Counted from the stretch's first letter, positions 1 to 8,919 are shown. The stretch is DNA of 41,883 nucleotides from Deltaproteobacteria bacterium (GCA_026416535.1 JAOAFA010000110.1:1-41883), one strand, 5' to 3'. Notes: a model not told the origin generated them from the letters alone. Program-made: numbers and translations.

Positions 1-1
1 G

Positions 2-238
2 TGTAAGGAAGATCCTTTAGGGGTACTATATTTATTTGTGGAGTAAGTCCATAGGTGAATGGTTGGAGATTTTAAATAATCTTGTTAAGAGTGATCTTAA
101 GATGTGATGCTTTGTAGTATCTGATGATTTTAGTGGATTAAGACAGACAATTTATGCCTTTTTCCAGAGTTAGACCATCAACTTTGTTTTATTTACTTGA
201 AGAGAAATTTTAAGAAAAAGATAAAAATAGAATTATAA
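2..238 (+). pseudogene. Decayed IS256-family (mutator) transposase fragment
   Basis: No open frame survives, but three consecutive frame segments read as one IS256-type catalytic core. Bases 2-43 give PLGVLYLFVE, bases 42-170 give KSIGEWLEILNNLVKS followed by VVSDDFSGLRQTIYAFFQ, and bases 173-238 give DHQLCFIYLKRNFKKK. The order (GVxES-like strand, W-LxxL helix, VVSDxxxGL with the second catalytic Asp, then HQLC-xxHLxRN-like) is that of IS256 transposases. In-frame stops at 18-20 and 105-107 and two frameshifts (near 43 and 170) make it dead. The window begins inside it, so the 5' half is missing. Motif recognition is by eye only. Confidence 0.7.
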
Positions 239-596
239 TAATTACTAATACGCCTTACCTCCCCTACATATTACATTACTAATTATTTGCTCCCATAAAT
301 CAAGCAATCTCTTTGACTCAACGCCCCATTTAAGAGGTATCAAATTCGCTTATCAAATAGTACAAATCCAAACGAACAAAAATATACCATGTTATATCTC
401 AGCAACATCAAAATCCTGGGCCCATCTATAACGAAAAAGAGATTAGACTACGAACAACTGAAGAATTAAAAAACATAAAAATGACAAGTGGCATTATAAA
501 AAACACCCGAGTAGTAACCTCAAGATGTCTTAATTGTCCTTAATATTTAGTTTACACACTCACAAACGGTAGAGAATATTAACATATAGGAAAGGT
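239..596. other. Gene-free AT-rich stretch downstream of the por-nuo operon
   Basis: I see no supported gene here. It follows the dead IS256 fragment and lies beyond the 3' end of the minus-strand por-nuo operon. One perfect 8-base inverted repeat, TTAATATT at 540-547 and AATATTAA at 575-582, flanks a 27-base loop. It has no T-tract on the minus side, so I do not call it a terminator. Confidence 0.5.
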
Positions 597-1310
597 TTAT
601 CTACAATTTACACAGACCATTAAATCAGATAATGGGACATTTGTCTTTTTTGAAATAAATTCGAGCTGTTCTATAGGGGCATGGTACCTCTTACATTTTG
701 GGCATTCTGCCAATTCAAACCTTTTTCTCCATATTAATCTGATCCCGTCTTTGTCCTCCATAAAGATATGCCCCGTAGGACATATCGCGACACAAGCACC
801 ACAACCTATACAGGCGTCGGATGCCTCTTTAAACGGCGGGGATATCTTCTTCTCAGGACCCTTCCCGATTATTCCTATGGCAGAGACTCCTACTATATTT
901 TCACAAGTTCTTACACACATATTACAAAGTATACACTTCCCTTTATCCGTATCTTTATTGTATCTTGGCTCTTTTATACCGTATTTTGCAGCCATATACT
1001 GGATTACATCCGATTCTGGACACCTTGCCAATAGTAATTCTAAAACCGTCTTTCTAACCAAATTAACATCCTCAGAATTTGTGTAAACCTCCTCTATATC
1101 TTTTGACACAGGGAAAAGGCAGCTCGTTACTAATCTTCTTCTCCATTTCGTCTTAACCTCGACCACACACAACCTACACCTACCTTCTGAACCCAATACC
1201 TCATGATGGCACAAAGTAGGTATATAAATTCCATACCTCTTTGCCACGTTTAATAAAAATTCACCTTCTCTTGATTCAACAACTTTATCATCTATCTTGA
1301 ATTTCACCAT
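597..1310 (-). CDS. HoxU/NuoG-N-like iron-sulfur subunit
   Basis: Electron-transfer subunit of an NADH-linked complex, 237 residues, cytoplasmic. Residues 1-75 form a plant-type [2Fe-2S] domain with C34, C45, C48 and C64. Two [4Fe-4S] motifs follow: C126-x2-C-x2-C-x3-C136 and C167-x2-C-x2-C-x3-C177. The His-Cys cluster normally lying between these parts in NuoG/HoxU is absent: the segment around residue 97 reads LLLARCPES, with one cysteine. The C-terminus adds two CxxC pairs (C203/C206 and C233/C236) that could bind zinc or another cluster. The start has a good site, AAGGAG, 7 bases upstream. Last gene of the operon, 11 bases after nuoF. Its partner is inferred from position: it probably passes electrons between the NuoF-like flavoprotein and the 2-oxoacid oxidoreductase. 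Confidence 0.85.
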   Translation of the reverse strand: MVKFKIDDKVVESREGEFLLNVAKRYGIYIPTLCHHEVLGSEGRCRLCVVEVKTKWRRRLVTSCLFPVSKDIEEVYTNSEDVNLVRKTVLELLLARCPESDVIQYMAAKYGIKEPRYNKDTDKGKCILCNMCVRTCENIVGVSAIGIIGKGPEKKISPPFKEASDACIGCGACVAICPTGHIFMEDKDGIRLIWRKRFELAECPKCKRYHAPIEQLEFISKKTNVPLSDLMVCVNCR

Positions 1311-1321
1311 CGCATATCTCC

Positions 1322-3175
1322 TTATTCTATTGTAACTGCGTCAAATCTGCAGACATCATAGCAGACCTGACACTTAATACATCTACTCTGGTCGATCACA
1401 TGTAGTTTTTGCTTTTCACCTGATATACAATTTACGGGGCAATTCCTTGCACATACCATACAACCCGTGCATTTCTCATTAATCTTAATGGTGATAAGAG
1501 GTTTGCAAACTCCTGCTCTACACTTCTTTTGCTTAATATGCTCTTCGTATTCTACTCTAAAATACTTAACTGTTGACAAAACAGGATTTGGAGCTGACTG
1601 TCCAAGTCCACAGAGGGACCCAAGCTTTATAGCCTTACCCAACTCTTCCAAATGCTCTATATCACTCTCTCTTCCATCTCCATTGCAGATCCTATCAACG
1701 ATCTCATACATCCTCCTCACACCCTCTCTACAAGGAACACACTTACCACAGGATTCTTCCACAAGAAAATTCAAGAAATACCTTGCTACATCTACCATAC
1801 AGTTCCTTTCGTCCATAACAATCATCCCACCAGAACCCATCATAGAACCAAGCTCGGTAAGTGTATCGAAGTCAACAGGTGTATCAAGATACTCAGATGG
1901 AATACAACCACCAGACGGTCCACCTGTCTGGACAGCCTTAAACTTTTTCCCTTTCTGAATACCACCCCCAAGATTGAAAATAATCTCTCTCAATGTTATT
2001 CCCATTGGGACCTCAATTAGCCCAGTATTATTCACCTTCCCAACGAGAGAAAACACCTTTGTTCCCGTGCTATTCTTCGTCCCAATATTTGCAAACCATT
2101 CCCAACCGTTGTTGATTATAAGCGGTATACATGCCCATGTCTCTACATTGTTAAGATTCGTCGGCTTATCCCACAAACCTCTCTCAACGGTATGAATGTA
2201 TTTTGCCCTTGGCTCCCCTATCTTACCCTCAAGCGATTGCATTAAAGCAGTAGATTCGCCACATACAAAGGCCCCCCCTCCCCTAAAAATCTTTATATCA
2301 AATTTAAATCCTGTTCCAAATATATTATCACCCAAAAGTCCCAACCTTCTCGCATCATTTATTGCCTTTGTTAGTCTTTTTACAGCCAGAGGATACTCAT
2401 CTCGAACATATATGAAACCATCATTTGAGCCGATGGCGTAGCCTCCTATAATCATACCCTCAATAATCGAGTGAGGATTCCCTTCCATTATAGATCTATC
2501 CATAAATGCACCTGGGTCTCCCTCATCTCCGTTAGCAACAATATATTTGGGGGAGCCGCTGGCCTCCCTACATGACCTCCATTTCCTACCAGTCCTAAAC
2601 CCACCTCCACCTCTTCCCCTCAATCCCGAGTTATCAACCCAATCAATAATCTCTTCAGGCTTCATCTTAAGAGCCTTGTAGAGAGCAGTATATCCACCAT
2701 TTGCAATATAGTCTTCAATGCTTTCAGGATCAATATACCCATTGAGATTTAAAACAATCTTCTTCTGCCCACTGTAAAATGGAATCTCCTTCGTAGCCAC
2801 ATATCTCTTGTTTTTATCTGCTGGATCTGAATACAATAACCCTTGAGCCACTTTGTCCGATTTAACAGTATCCATCAAAGAAGAAATATCGGCCTCTATG
2901 TTTCTTTTACCAACCATTTGATAGAAAATTTCATTTTCTCCGAATACCACTATAGGTCCTCTCTCACAAAAACCATGACAACCTGTCTCTACAATCTTTA
3001 CCTCATTATCAAGTTTTTCCTCCTTTATTGCCGCTCTCAATTTCTCTACAACTTTGAGAGCCCCTGAGGATATACACCCAGTCCCGCAACAAACTCTAAT
3101 TATTTTCCTATACTTAGAATTAGATTGTAAAAATTCCCTTTTTATTTCTTCAAGCCTTTCAATCGAAATAATCAT
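1322..3175 (-). CDS. nuoF: NuoF/HoxF/HndC-type NADH-binding flavo-iron-sulfur subunit
   Basis: NADH- and FMN-binding subunit of about 617 residues. In order it has a thioredoxin-like [2Fe-2S] domain (CCGTGC and GCHGFC, about residues 29-70), the NuoF core with the glycine-rich stretch [16 protein letters not shown] (about 184-199) and GDEGDPGAF, the N3-type cluster motif CGKCVPCR with a later Cys, and a C-terminal two-cluster ferredoxin ([12 protein letters not shown] and [11 protein letters not shown]). This is the long form found in HndC and HydB of NAD(P)-dependent and bifurcating hydrogenases, rather than the short complex I NuoF. A GTG lies at 3187, but I chose the ATG at 3175 because GGAG sits about 6 bases upstream and it follows the nuoE stop by one base. 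No hydrogenase subunit accompanies it here. Confidence 0.9.
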   Translation of the reverse strand: MIISIERLEEIKREFLQSNSKYRKIIRVCCGTGCISSGALKVVEKLRAAIKEEKLDNEVKIVETGCHGFCERGPIVVFGENEIFYQMVGKRNIEADISSLMDTVKSDKVAQGLLYSDPADKNKRYVATKEIPFYSGQKKIVLNLNGYIDPESIEDYIANGGYTALYKALKMKPEEIIDWVDNSGLRGRGGGGFRTGRKWRSCREASGSPKYIVANGDEGDPGAFMDRSIMEGNPHSIIEGMIIGGYAIGSNDGFIYVRDEYPLAVKRLTKAINDARRLGLLGDNIFGTGFKFDIKIFRGGGAFVCGESTALMQSLEGKIGEPRAKYIHTVERGLWDKPTNLNNVETWACIPLIINNGWEWFANIGTKNSTGTKVFSLVGKVNNTGLIEVPMGITLREIIFNLGGGIQKGKKFKAVQTGGPSGGCIPSEYLDTPVDFDTLTELGSMMGSGGMIVMDERNCMVDVARYFLNFLVEESCGKCVPCREGVRRMYEIVDRICNGDGRESDIEHLEELGKAIKLGSLCGLGQSAPNPVLSTVKYFRVEYEEHIKQKKCRAGVCKPLITIKINEKCTGCMVCARNCPVNCISGEKQKLHVIDQSRCIKCQVCYDVCRFDAVTIE

Positions 3176-3176
3176 A

Positions 3177-3644
3177 CTACTCTCCACTCTTATATTCTTC
3201 TATTATTTTTTTGACACCTGTTTGATTCACCTTTCCATAATCCTTTTCATCAATTCGCACCAAGGGTGCAAGGGCGCATGCACCAAGACAATTAACTGAT
3301 TCAAGTGTAAACAACATATCATCTGTAGTCCCGCCACGCTTTATCTTTAATTCCCTCTCAAATGCCTCAAGGATACCCGGTGCCCCTTTTAAATGACAGG
3401 CGGTTCCCATACACACATGAATGGTATGCCGTCCTCGCGGGACAAGCGAAAGAGCCTTATAGAATGTCGCCATTTCATAACCTTTTATTACAGGAATATT
3501 CAACCTCTCACACAAATACTTGATAGCTTCCTTAGGTAAATACCTATATTCTCTTTGAATATCCTGAAACATACCCAACAGAAGTGACTTATCTCTACCA
3601 TATTTTTCCAAAATGCTGTCTAGCTTTACCTCATCTATCTCCAT
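3177..3644 (-). CDS. nuoE: NuoE/HoxE-type [2Fe-2S] thioredoxin-like subunit
   Basis: 155 residues, the usual NuoE size. The N-terminal helical part ([20 protein letters not shown], then [10 protein letters not shown]) is followed by a thioredoxin-like fold carrying the [2Fe-2S] ligands in [11 protein letters not shown] and [11 protein letters not shown] (Cx4C and Cx3C). In NADH dehydrogenases and bifurcating hydrogenases this subunit docks on NuoF and holds the N1a-type cluster. It lies between porB (8 bases away) and nuoF (stop and start one base apart), so translation is probably coupled. It ends with TAG. Family assignment is firm. The electron partner is inferred. Confidence 0.9.
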   Translation of the reverse strand: MEIDEVKLDSILEKYGRDKSLLLGMFQDIQREYRYLPKEAIKYLCERLNIPVIKGYEMATFYKALSLVPRGRHTIHVCMGTACHLKGAPGILEAFERELKIKRGGTTDDMLFTLESVNCLGACALAPLVRIDEKDYGKVNQTGVKKIIEEYKSGE

Positions 3645-3652
3645 AAAACCTC

Positions 3653-4585
3653 CTACTTGAGAGAAGCAAGTCTTTTAAGCCCCTCCCATTGCTCGGTGAT
3701 TCTCTTTTGAATATATTCCATATGCTCATCTGTTAGATGTCTGAATCTCCCCTGACCTCTCAGGTAATCAACAACAGGTCTCAAGGGCTCAGGATCATAC
3801 GTAATTCTATACTTCCCATTTTTTATCTCATAAAGAGGGAATACACCTGATTCAACAGCAAGCCTACCATATTTTATAGCAGTTTCAGATGGGATTCTCC
3901 ACCCTGTAGGGCAAACAGAGAGAAAATGTAGATAAGAAGGGCCCTCCGTCATTTTAGCCTTCTTAACCTTCTCGATTAGATCAAATGGATAAGAAGGACA
4001 AGCAGTAGCAGCGTAAGGAATATTATGTGCAGCTGCTATTTTTACCATATCCTTTTTCCATGTCTGCTGTCCAATTGATGCCCTTCCAGCCGGCGAGGTA
4101 GTAGTCGACGCCCCAAAAGGTGTGGCAGATGACCTTTGGATACCTGTGTTCATATAAGCCTCATTATCTACACAGATGTAAGTAAATTTATGATATCTTT
4201 CAAGTGCCCCAGAGAGAGCTTGAAGCCCAATATCTGCTGTCCCGCCATCCCCAGCGATTGCAACAACATGGATATCCTTATCTGGGATCTTCTTCTTCCT
4301 CCTCAAAATCCTTAATCCGGCCTCTATCCCTGAGGCGACAGCTGCCGCATTTTCAAACGCAACATGGATCCACGGCTGTGTCCAAGCCGTAGTCGGGAGA
4401 GGTGTAGAGATTATCTCCATACATCCAGTAGCCATAGCTATTATTGTATCCCTCCCGAATGTCTTCAGCGCCAATCTTAGAGCAAGCACCTCTGCACACC
4501 CTTGACAGGCACGATGCCCAGAAACAATAAACTCCTCTTTGGGCACAACATTGGGTGCAAAAATTTCAATATTTGGTAACATCAT
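3653..4585 (-). CDS. porB: 2-oxoacid:ferredoxin oxidoreductase, beta (TPP-binding) subunit
   Basis: Beta subunit of a pyruvate/2-oxoacid:ferredoxin oxidoreductase, 310 residues. It binds thiamine diphosphate and one [4Fe-4S] cluster and decarboxylates the 2-oxoacid to the acyl-CoA with CO2 and reduced ferredoxin. Visible are the cluster cysteines C27-x2-C30, C55 and C225, and the TPP motif GDGG at 112-115 with N141. The sequence resembles pyruvate-type Por beta, but substrate choice (pyruvate or a branched or aryl 2-oxoacid) cannot be fixed by reading. It overlaps porA by ATGA. Stop codon TAG. Confidence 0.9.
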   Translation of the reverse strand: MMLPNIEIFAPNVVPKEEFIVSGHRACQGCAEVLALRLALKTFGRDTIIAMATGCMEIISTPLPTTAWTQPWIHVAFENAAAVASGIEAGLRILRRKKKIPDKDIHVVAIAGDGGTADIGLQALSGALERYHKFTYICVDNEAYMNTGIQRSSATPFGASTTTSPAGRASIGQQTWKKDMVKIAAAHNIPYAATACPSYPFDLIEKVKKAKMTEGPSYLHFLSVCPTGWRIPSETAIKYGRLAVESGVFPLYEIKNGKYRITYDPEPLRPVVDYLRGQGRFRHLTDEHMEYIQKRITEQWEGLKRLASLK

Positions 4586-5757
4586 ACTCTGACTCCTATG
4601 ACTTTGTAATTTGCCTTCAATTTCTGTTTATCTTTTTTAGATTTTGTTACTTCGTCATAAATCGATATAAAATCATCCGGCAGGACATCTCTCCCACCAA
4701 GACCTACAATGTAATTATACAACTCTCCCCTCACATCGTATCTTCTTAAAACTGCTGATATCTCATTAAATACTGGTCCGTTCATACTCCCACCCGGCAT
4801 TGCCCTATCAATTACTATAATATTTTTTTTCTTTTCCAATAAAGAGGCTATCTCTGAAAACGGAAATGGTCTAAACAATCTAATCTTAACAAGACCACAA
4901 GACATCTTCTCCTTTTTCAACTCATCAATGGCAGTCATAATATTTTCATTTATGCTCCCCATTGCTACAAACACGGTATCAGAATTTTCCAAATTATAAG
5001 TCTCAACTACATTGTATTTGCGCTTAAATCTATTTGTGAAATCCTTAAAGACCTCTTTAATCACAGGAAGTGAATTGAGAATGGCTTGTTCCTGTGCAAA
5101 CTTCGCCTCCGTATATAACTCAGGAGTAGCATAGGCGCCCATCGTCACAGGTCTATCAGGATGCAGAGTAAACAAGGGCTTATAATCTGGCAAAAATTTA
5201 TCGACCTCTTTCTGAGATGGGAAATCGATAGGTTCAACGACGTGGGAAAGTAAAAACCCATCAAGATTGACCATCACAGGTAAAAGCACTCTATTATCCT
5301 CAGCTATCCTGTATGCCATTATTATAGAATCAACCACCTCCTGACCATTTTCACAAAACAATTGAATCCAACCACAATCTCTTGCTGCCATAACATCGGA
5401 ATGATCATTCCAGATTGACAACGGAGCTGAGAGTGCCCTATTTGCAACAGCCATAACTATTGGTAGTCTTAATGCAGAGGCAATAAATAAAGTCTCATGC
5501 ATCAACTCTAAACCCTGAGCACTTGTAGAAGTAAATGTCCTTGCACCTGATGCGGCAGCGCCAATACATGCAGACATAGCCGAATGCTCGGATTCAACAG
5601 TAACATAAACAGCATCCATCTCCCCGTCGGCAACAAGTTCGGACAGGTGTTCGACAATATGAGTCTGAGGTGTAATGGGATAAGCCGCTACTACCTCTAC
5701 TCTCGACAATTTTGCCGCCTCAGCAGCAGCCAACGATACCTCTATTCCTCTTTTCAT
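4582..5757 (-). CDS. porA: 2-oxoacid:ferredoxin oxidoreductase, alpha subunit
   Basis: Alpha subunit, 391 residues, forming the catalytic core with PorB. The N-terminal pyrimidine-binding domain shows AYPITPQTHIVEHL, ESEHSAMSACIGAAASGAR, TSTSAQGLELM and NRALSAPLSIWNDHSD, the conserved series of PorA. Domain II follows from about residue 255 (DTVFVAMGSINENIMTAIDEL). It overlaps porD (5754/5757) and porB (4582/4585) by 4 bases each, a sign of coupled translation in a gamma-delta-alpha-beta order typical of four-subunit enzymes of anaerobic bacteria and archaea. Confidence 0.92.
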   Translation of the reverse strand: MKRGIEVSLAAAEAAKLSRVEVVAAYPITPQTHIVEHLSELVADGEMDAVYVTVESEHSAMSACIGAAASGARTFTSTSAQGLELMHETLFIASALRLPIVMAVANRALSAPLSIWNDHSDVMAARDCGWIQLFCENGQEVVDSIIMAYRIAEDNRVLLPVMVNLDGFLLSHVVEPIDFPSQKEVDKFLPDYKPLFTLHPDRPVTMGAYATPELYTEAKFAQEQAILNSLPVIKEVFKDFTNRFKRKYNVVETYNLENSDTVFVAMGSINENIMTAIDELKKEKMSCGLVKIRLFRPFPFSEIASLLEKKKNIIVIDRAMPGGSMNGPVFNEISAVLRRYDVRGELYNYIVGLGGRDVLPDDFISIYDEVTKSKKDKQKLKANYKVIGVRV

Positions 5758-6047
5758 TTTTCATCCTCCACCATTTTTATTGCCCTTGGCCAACATTCAT
5801 GCGCACAAATACCACAGCCCTTACAGTAGTCTAAATTAGCAGTGAAATAACCATTTTCCTTTTGAAATATTGCCGCGTCTGGACAATAAAGCCAACAAAG
5901 TCCACACTTAATACACTTTGACTCTTCCCAAACAGGTTTCAATGACCTCCACCCGCCTGTTTTATAATCCCGGGCAGACCCTACCTCATCAACCACACAT
6001 CCAACATTTAATTCGTGCCATTTATATTCTTCCATCGGCTTTGGCAT
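5754..6047 (-). CDS. porD: 2-oxoacid:ferredoxin oxidoreductase, delta (ferredoxin) subunit
   Basis: 97 residues with two [4Fe-4S] motifs in the C-terminal half: CIKCGLCWLYCPDAAI and CKGCGICAHECWPRAI. The N-terminal segment (MPKPMEEYKWHELNVG, then GGWRSLKPV) matches the extension of Por delta subunits, which accept electrons from PorB and pass them to free ferredoxin or, as I infer here, to the NuoEF-like subunits of the same operon. Starts 1 base after porG. Confidence 0.92.
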   Translation of the reverse strand: MPKPMEEYKWHELNVGCVVDEVGSARDYKTGGWRSLKPVWEESKCIKCGLCWLYCPDAAIFQKENGYFTANLDYCKGCGICAHECWPRAIKMVEDEK

Positions 6048-6048
6048 A

Positions 6049-6597
6049 TCACAACTCCTTAATTATTGTCTCCTTATAGGCCCTCTTTAAGGCACTGATA
6101 TTTTTCTCAGCAAGTCTACCAAATCTCTCCCTCACAGGCTCCTCAATCGACTTAAGCCTTATTACATCGGTAGCCTTAATAAGAGAACCTAGCATAGTTG
6201 TATTTACAATATTCACTCCCATCTCCTCCATAGCAATTTTATACGCATCTACTATAGCCACTTTATATCCCTTAAAAGCACCACCAAGGTCACTATGAGA
6301 CTTTGCCGTATTTAATACTATAATACCACCCTTTTTTAAACCGAATGTAGGATTAGCTACATCAACAAGTGATGGGTCAAGAATTACTACCACATCAGGG
6401 TTATATATTTTAGACCTTATTTTCACTGGTTTATCAGAGATTCTAAGAAAAGCTACAACAGGAGCACCTCTTCTCTCAGGTCCAAAAGATGGAAAGCCTT
6501 GAGCATACTTCCCCTCGGCAATGGCCGATATAGCAAAAAGCTCCACAGATGTAACTGCCCCCTGGCCACCTCTTCCATGAAACCTAATCTCAAGCAT
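6049..6597 (-). CDS. porG: 2-oxoacid:ferredoxin oxidoreductase, gamma subunit
   Basis: 182 residues, standard length for the gamma subunit, which contributes to CoA binding in Por family enzymes. The N-terminus FHGRGGQGAVTSVELFAISA, then GFPSFGPERRGAPV, is the family signature. First gene of the operon. The ATG is preceded by GGAAGG about 7 bases upstream and by a roughly 75-base leader with a hairpin (6624-6661). A strong promoter-like pair lies at 6680-6707. Confidence 0.92.
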   Translation of the reverse strand: MLEIRFHGRGGQGAVTSVELFAISAIAEGKYAQGFPSFGPERRGAPVVAFLRISDKPVKIRSKIYNPDVVVILDPSLVDVANPTFGLKKGGIIVLNTAKSHSDLGGAFKGYKVAIVDAYKIAMEEMGVNIVNTTMLGSLIKATDVIRLKSIEEPVRERFGRLAEKNISALKRAYKETIIKEL

Positions 6598-6623
6598 ACA
6601 AACCTTCCTTCCTCTAATAAATT

Positions 6624-6661
6624 GGGATCAGGCACCTACTTTGCCTAATAGGGCTAATCCC
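6624..6661 (-). promoter_or_regulatory. Hairpin in the leader of porG
   Basis: In the transcript orientation (minus strand) GGGATTAG at 6661-6654 pairs along its whole length with CTGATCCC at 6631-6624, with one G-T wobble. The 22-base loop contains further self-complementary pieces (GCC and GGC). It lies between the predicted transcription start (about 6673) and the porG ribosome binding site. There is no U-run, so it is not a simple terminator. I recognise no riboswitch consensus in it. Confidence 0.35.
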
Positions 6662-6679
6662 TACTCAAAAGACGGAGAG

Positions 6680-6707
6680 ATAATATAAACAGAGTCCCTC
6701 TTGTCAA
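6680..6707 (-). promoter_or_regulatory. Predicted sigma70-type promoter of the por-nuo operon
   Basis: On the minus strand TTGACA (6707-6702) is followed after 16 bases by TATTAT (6685-6680). The -35 is perfect and the -10 differs from TATAAT at two positions. It lies 83 bases upstream of porG and no other gene intervenes. Confidence 0.6.
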
Positions 6708-6806
6708 TAAAAAAGAATTAGGTTTAAAATATTTTCTGCTAAACAAAGCAGTTTGCTTACATTTTTTATTGTTTTATTTTACAAGTCTTGTGGTAAATAA
6801 TTAACT

Positions 6807-7784
6807 ATGAAGTACGAACTAAAGGACTGGAAAATCGCTGGTTTTCTACTCTCTGTAGCCCTTTTGGGATTACTCTTTTACATCATAGATTTCAAGGAGG
6901 CATTAGAGGCATTTAGAAACGTTAGACCCTTTGAACTTACAATCGTATTCTTTCTTAATTTTGTGGTTATACTATTCAAAAGTATGAGATGGCGAACACT
7001 CCTCACACCAAAGCCAAGACTTATAGTACTCTTTTTGGCAAACCTTGTTGGGTTTATGGCAAATACATTATTGCCAGCCCGTGCTGGTGAATTGGTTAGA
7101 GCACTTGTCCTTGGGAAGAAGGAAAACATCTCCAAGACAACGGTAATAGGTTCGGCGGCTCTTGACCGGTTGTTTGAGGGAATAGGGATGTTAATATTAC
7201 TTGCAATAATACCTCTTATCATGGAGACTCCAGATTGGATGAAGAAAGGCACCTTTGGATTTATTATATTTTTCTCAATTGCCTTTGCTCTTATAATATT
7301 AATGATGAAATTAAATCCTGAGACCTTTGCTAAATACATACCTTTTAGCGAAAATACCAATGAGATCATTAAAAATATCTTTGAAAAGCTCCAAAAGGGG
7401 TTTGAGGCGATAAATAATTTTAAGACATCTTCTATTGCAACGATATTTTCTCTTATGGGCTGGATAACTCAAATTTTTATGGTTCACTTCGTAATCTTAT
7501 CATTTGGTATTCATCTAACACCTCTAGCCGCCCTCATGACACTTTTAGCTGTAAACATAGCAATTATGATACCTGCAGCGCCCGGCTCTCTGGGCACATT
7601 TGAACTATCTGTGGTATTAGCACTCGGATTCTTCGGTATAGAAAAATCAATCGCCCTTTCTATTGCTCTAACTTACCACTTTATTCAATTAATACCTGTA
7701 ACTATAGCAGGGATAATCTCAATCCCTCTTTTGGGGATGAGTTTTAAAGATATTGATACAAGGATAACATCTACGAATGAGTAG
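6807..7784 (+). CDS. UPF0104 / LPG-synthase-TM (YbhN/AglD-like) membrane protein
   Basis: 325 residues, strongly hydrophobic, with about seven to eight predicted membrane spans and no soluble synthetase domain. It matches the flippase-like integral membrane family (PF03706) by FKSMRWRTLLTPKP near residue 65, MANTLLPARAGELVRALVLGKK near 95-115, ALDRLFEGIGMLILL, and the C-terminal AAPGSLGTFELSVVLALGFFGI. Members lacking the MprF catalytic domain are thought to move or present lipid-linked substrates, but the substrate is unknown here. It is divergent from porG and runs with the DUF362 gene 9 bases downstream. A second family member lies at 33683-34735. Confidence 0.8.
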   Translation: MKYELKDWKIAGFLLSVALLGLLFYIIDFKEALEAFRNVRPFELTIVFFLNFVVILFKSMRWRTLLTPKPRLIVLFLANLVGFMANTLLPARAGELVRALVLGKKENISKTTVIGSAALDRLFEGIGMLILLAIIPLIMETPDWMKKGTFGFIIFFSIAFALIILMMKLNPETFAKYIPFSENTNEIIKNIFEKLQKGFEAINNFKTSSIATIFSLMGWITQIFMVHFVILSFGIHLTPLAALMTLLAVNIAIMIPAAPGSLGTFELSVVLALGFFGIEKSIALSIALTYHFIQLIPVTIAGIISIPLLGMSFKDIDTRITSTNE

Positions 7785-7793
7785 AGGTATAAA

Positions 7794-8903
7794 ATGAAAT
7801 CAAAAGTATTTTTCACAAACTTTAGAGCAAGTCCCAAAAAAAACTTACTCGACAAAATCCGAACCTTATACCTAAAAGCTGAATTCGAAAAGATATTCGA
7901 CGAGAGTGACCGCGTAGCTATAAAGATACACTGGGGCGAGAAGGGTAATACTACATTCATACCAGTCCCATACATCAGAACAATAGTAGATGAGGTAAAA
8001 AAGAAGTGCGCGAATGTATATATTACAGACACCAACACACTCTATTCTGGGGAGAGAAAAAACGCCATAGAAAATATTAGGACCGCTGCCTATAACGGCT
8101 TTACCCTAGAGAGTACTGGTGCACCAATAATCGTTGCGGACGGACTTACTGGAACAGATGCAGTAGAAGTAGAAGTAAATGGAGATTATATAAAAAAAGC
8201 GAAAATCGCCAGCGCTATCTACCACTCAACAGCAATGGTAGTTGTATCACACTTCAAAGGACATATGCTCTTTTCATTCGGTGGGGCTATCAAACACCTT
8301 GGTATGGGATGTGCTACATCCGCAGGAAAGCAAATAATGCATAGCGATGTAAAGCCTTATATAGATGAAGACATATGCAAGGGTGATTCAATCTGCATCA
8401 GACACTGTCCTGTAAAGTGTATAACACTGAAAGATAATAAAAAGGCACACATCAACCAGGATTTATGCATAGGTTGTGGCGAATGTATCGTGGTCTGTCC
8501 ACATAGAGCCATCCCTGAAAACTGGAAGACATCCTCAGAGCCCTTACAATGCAAAACAGCTGAATACGCGCTCGCGGCGATAAAAAATAAGATAAACAAG
8601 GTTGTTTATTTTAACTTTCTCATGAATATCACCCCTGACTGTGATTGTTGTGATTGGAGTGATAACAGACTTACACCTGACATAGGGATACTTGCATCTA
8701 AAGACCCTGTCGCAATTGATGAAGCATCGATACACTTATTCAACAAGGCACCCATCTCACCTCTTTCAATTATGGAGAAGTTTGTAGATGTCCAGGACAA
8801 ACTTAAAACACTAAGGCCTAAAATTGATTATTCAATTATACTTCGGCACGCCGAAAAAATAGGTCTTGGCTCGAGAAGATTTGAGCTCATAGAGATAAAC
8901 TAA
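7794..8903 (+). CDS. DUF362 protein with two [4Fe-4S] motifs
   Basis: 369 residues. The N-terminal half (KIHWGEKGNTTFIPVPYIRTIVDEV, ITDTNTLYSGER, VVSHFKGHMLFSFGGAIKHLGMGC) is the DUF362 fold seen in many anaerobes. A ferredoxin insert at about residues 190-245 carries CKGDSICIRHCPVKCI and CIGCGECIVVCPHRAI. The C-terminal part contains CDCCDWSD and DPVAIDEASI. No enzymatic role has been firmly assigned to the family, and electron transfer is implied only by the clusters. It probably shares a transcript with the upstream membrane protein. Confidence 0.85.
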   Translation: MKSKVFFTNFRASPKKNLLDKIRTLYLKAEFEKIFDESDRVAIKIHWGEKGNTTFIPVPYIRTIVDEVKKKCANVYITDTNTLYSGERKNAIENIRTAAYNGFTLESTGAPIIVADGLTGTDAVEVEVNGDYIKKAKIASAIYHSTAMVVVSHFKGHMLFSFGGAIKHLGMGCATSAGKQIMHSDVKPYIDEDICKGDSICIRHCPVKCITLKDNKKAHINQDLCIGCGECIVVCPHRAIPENWKTSSEPLQCKTAEYALAAIKNKINKVVYFNFLMNITPDCDCCDWSDNRLTPDIGILASKDPVAIDEASIHLFNKAPISPLSIMEKFVDVQDKLKTLRPKIDYSIILRHAEKIGLGSRRFELIEIN

Positions 8904-8919
8904 GGTAGTTAATAGAAAT

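Noticed and set aside
540-582. Terminator after the por-nuo operon
   Set aside because: The 8-base inverted repeat is purely A/T, has a 27-base loop and no T-tract in the minus direction.
751-1086. Plus-strand open frames opposite the HoxU-like gene
   Set aside because: They are antisense shadows of a gene with clear cluster motifs and a ribosome binding site; no homology-like motifs of their own.
3176-3187. GTG start at 3187 for nuoF
   Set aside because: The ATG at 3175 has GGAG at proper spacing and sits one base after the nuoE stop; the GTG has no ribosome binding site.
6624-6661. TPP riboswitch in the porG leader
   Set aside because: The enzyme uses TPP, but the leader is too short and lacks the conserved CUGAGA and ACCUGAUC-type elements in order.
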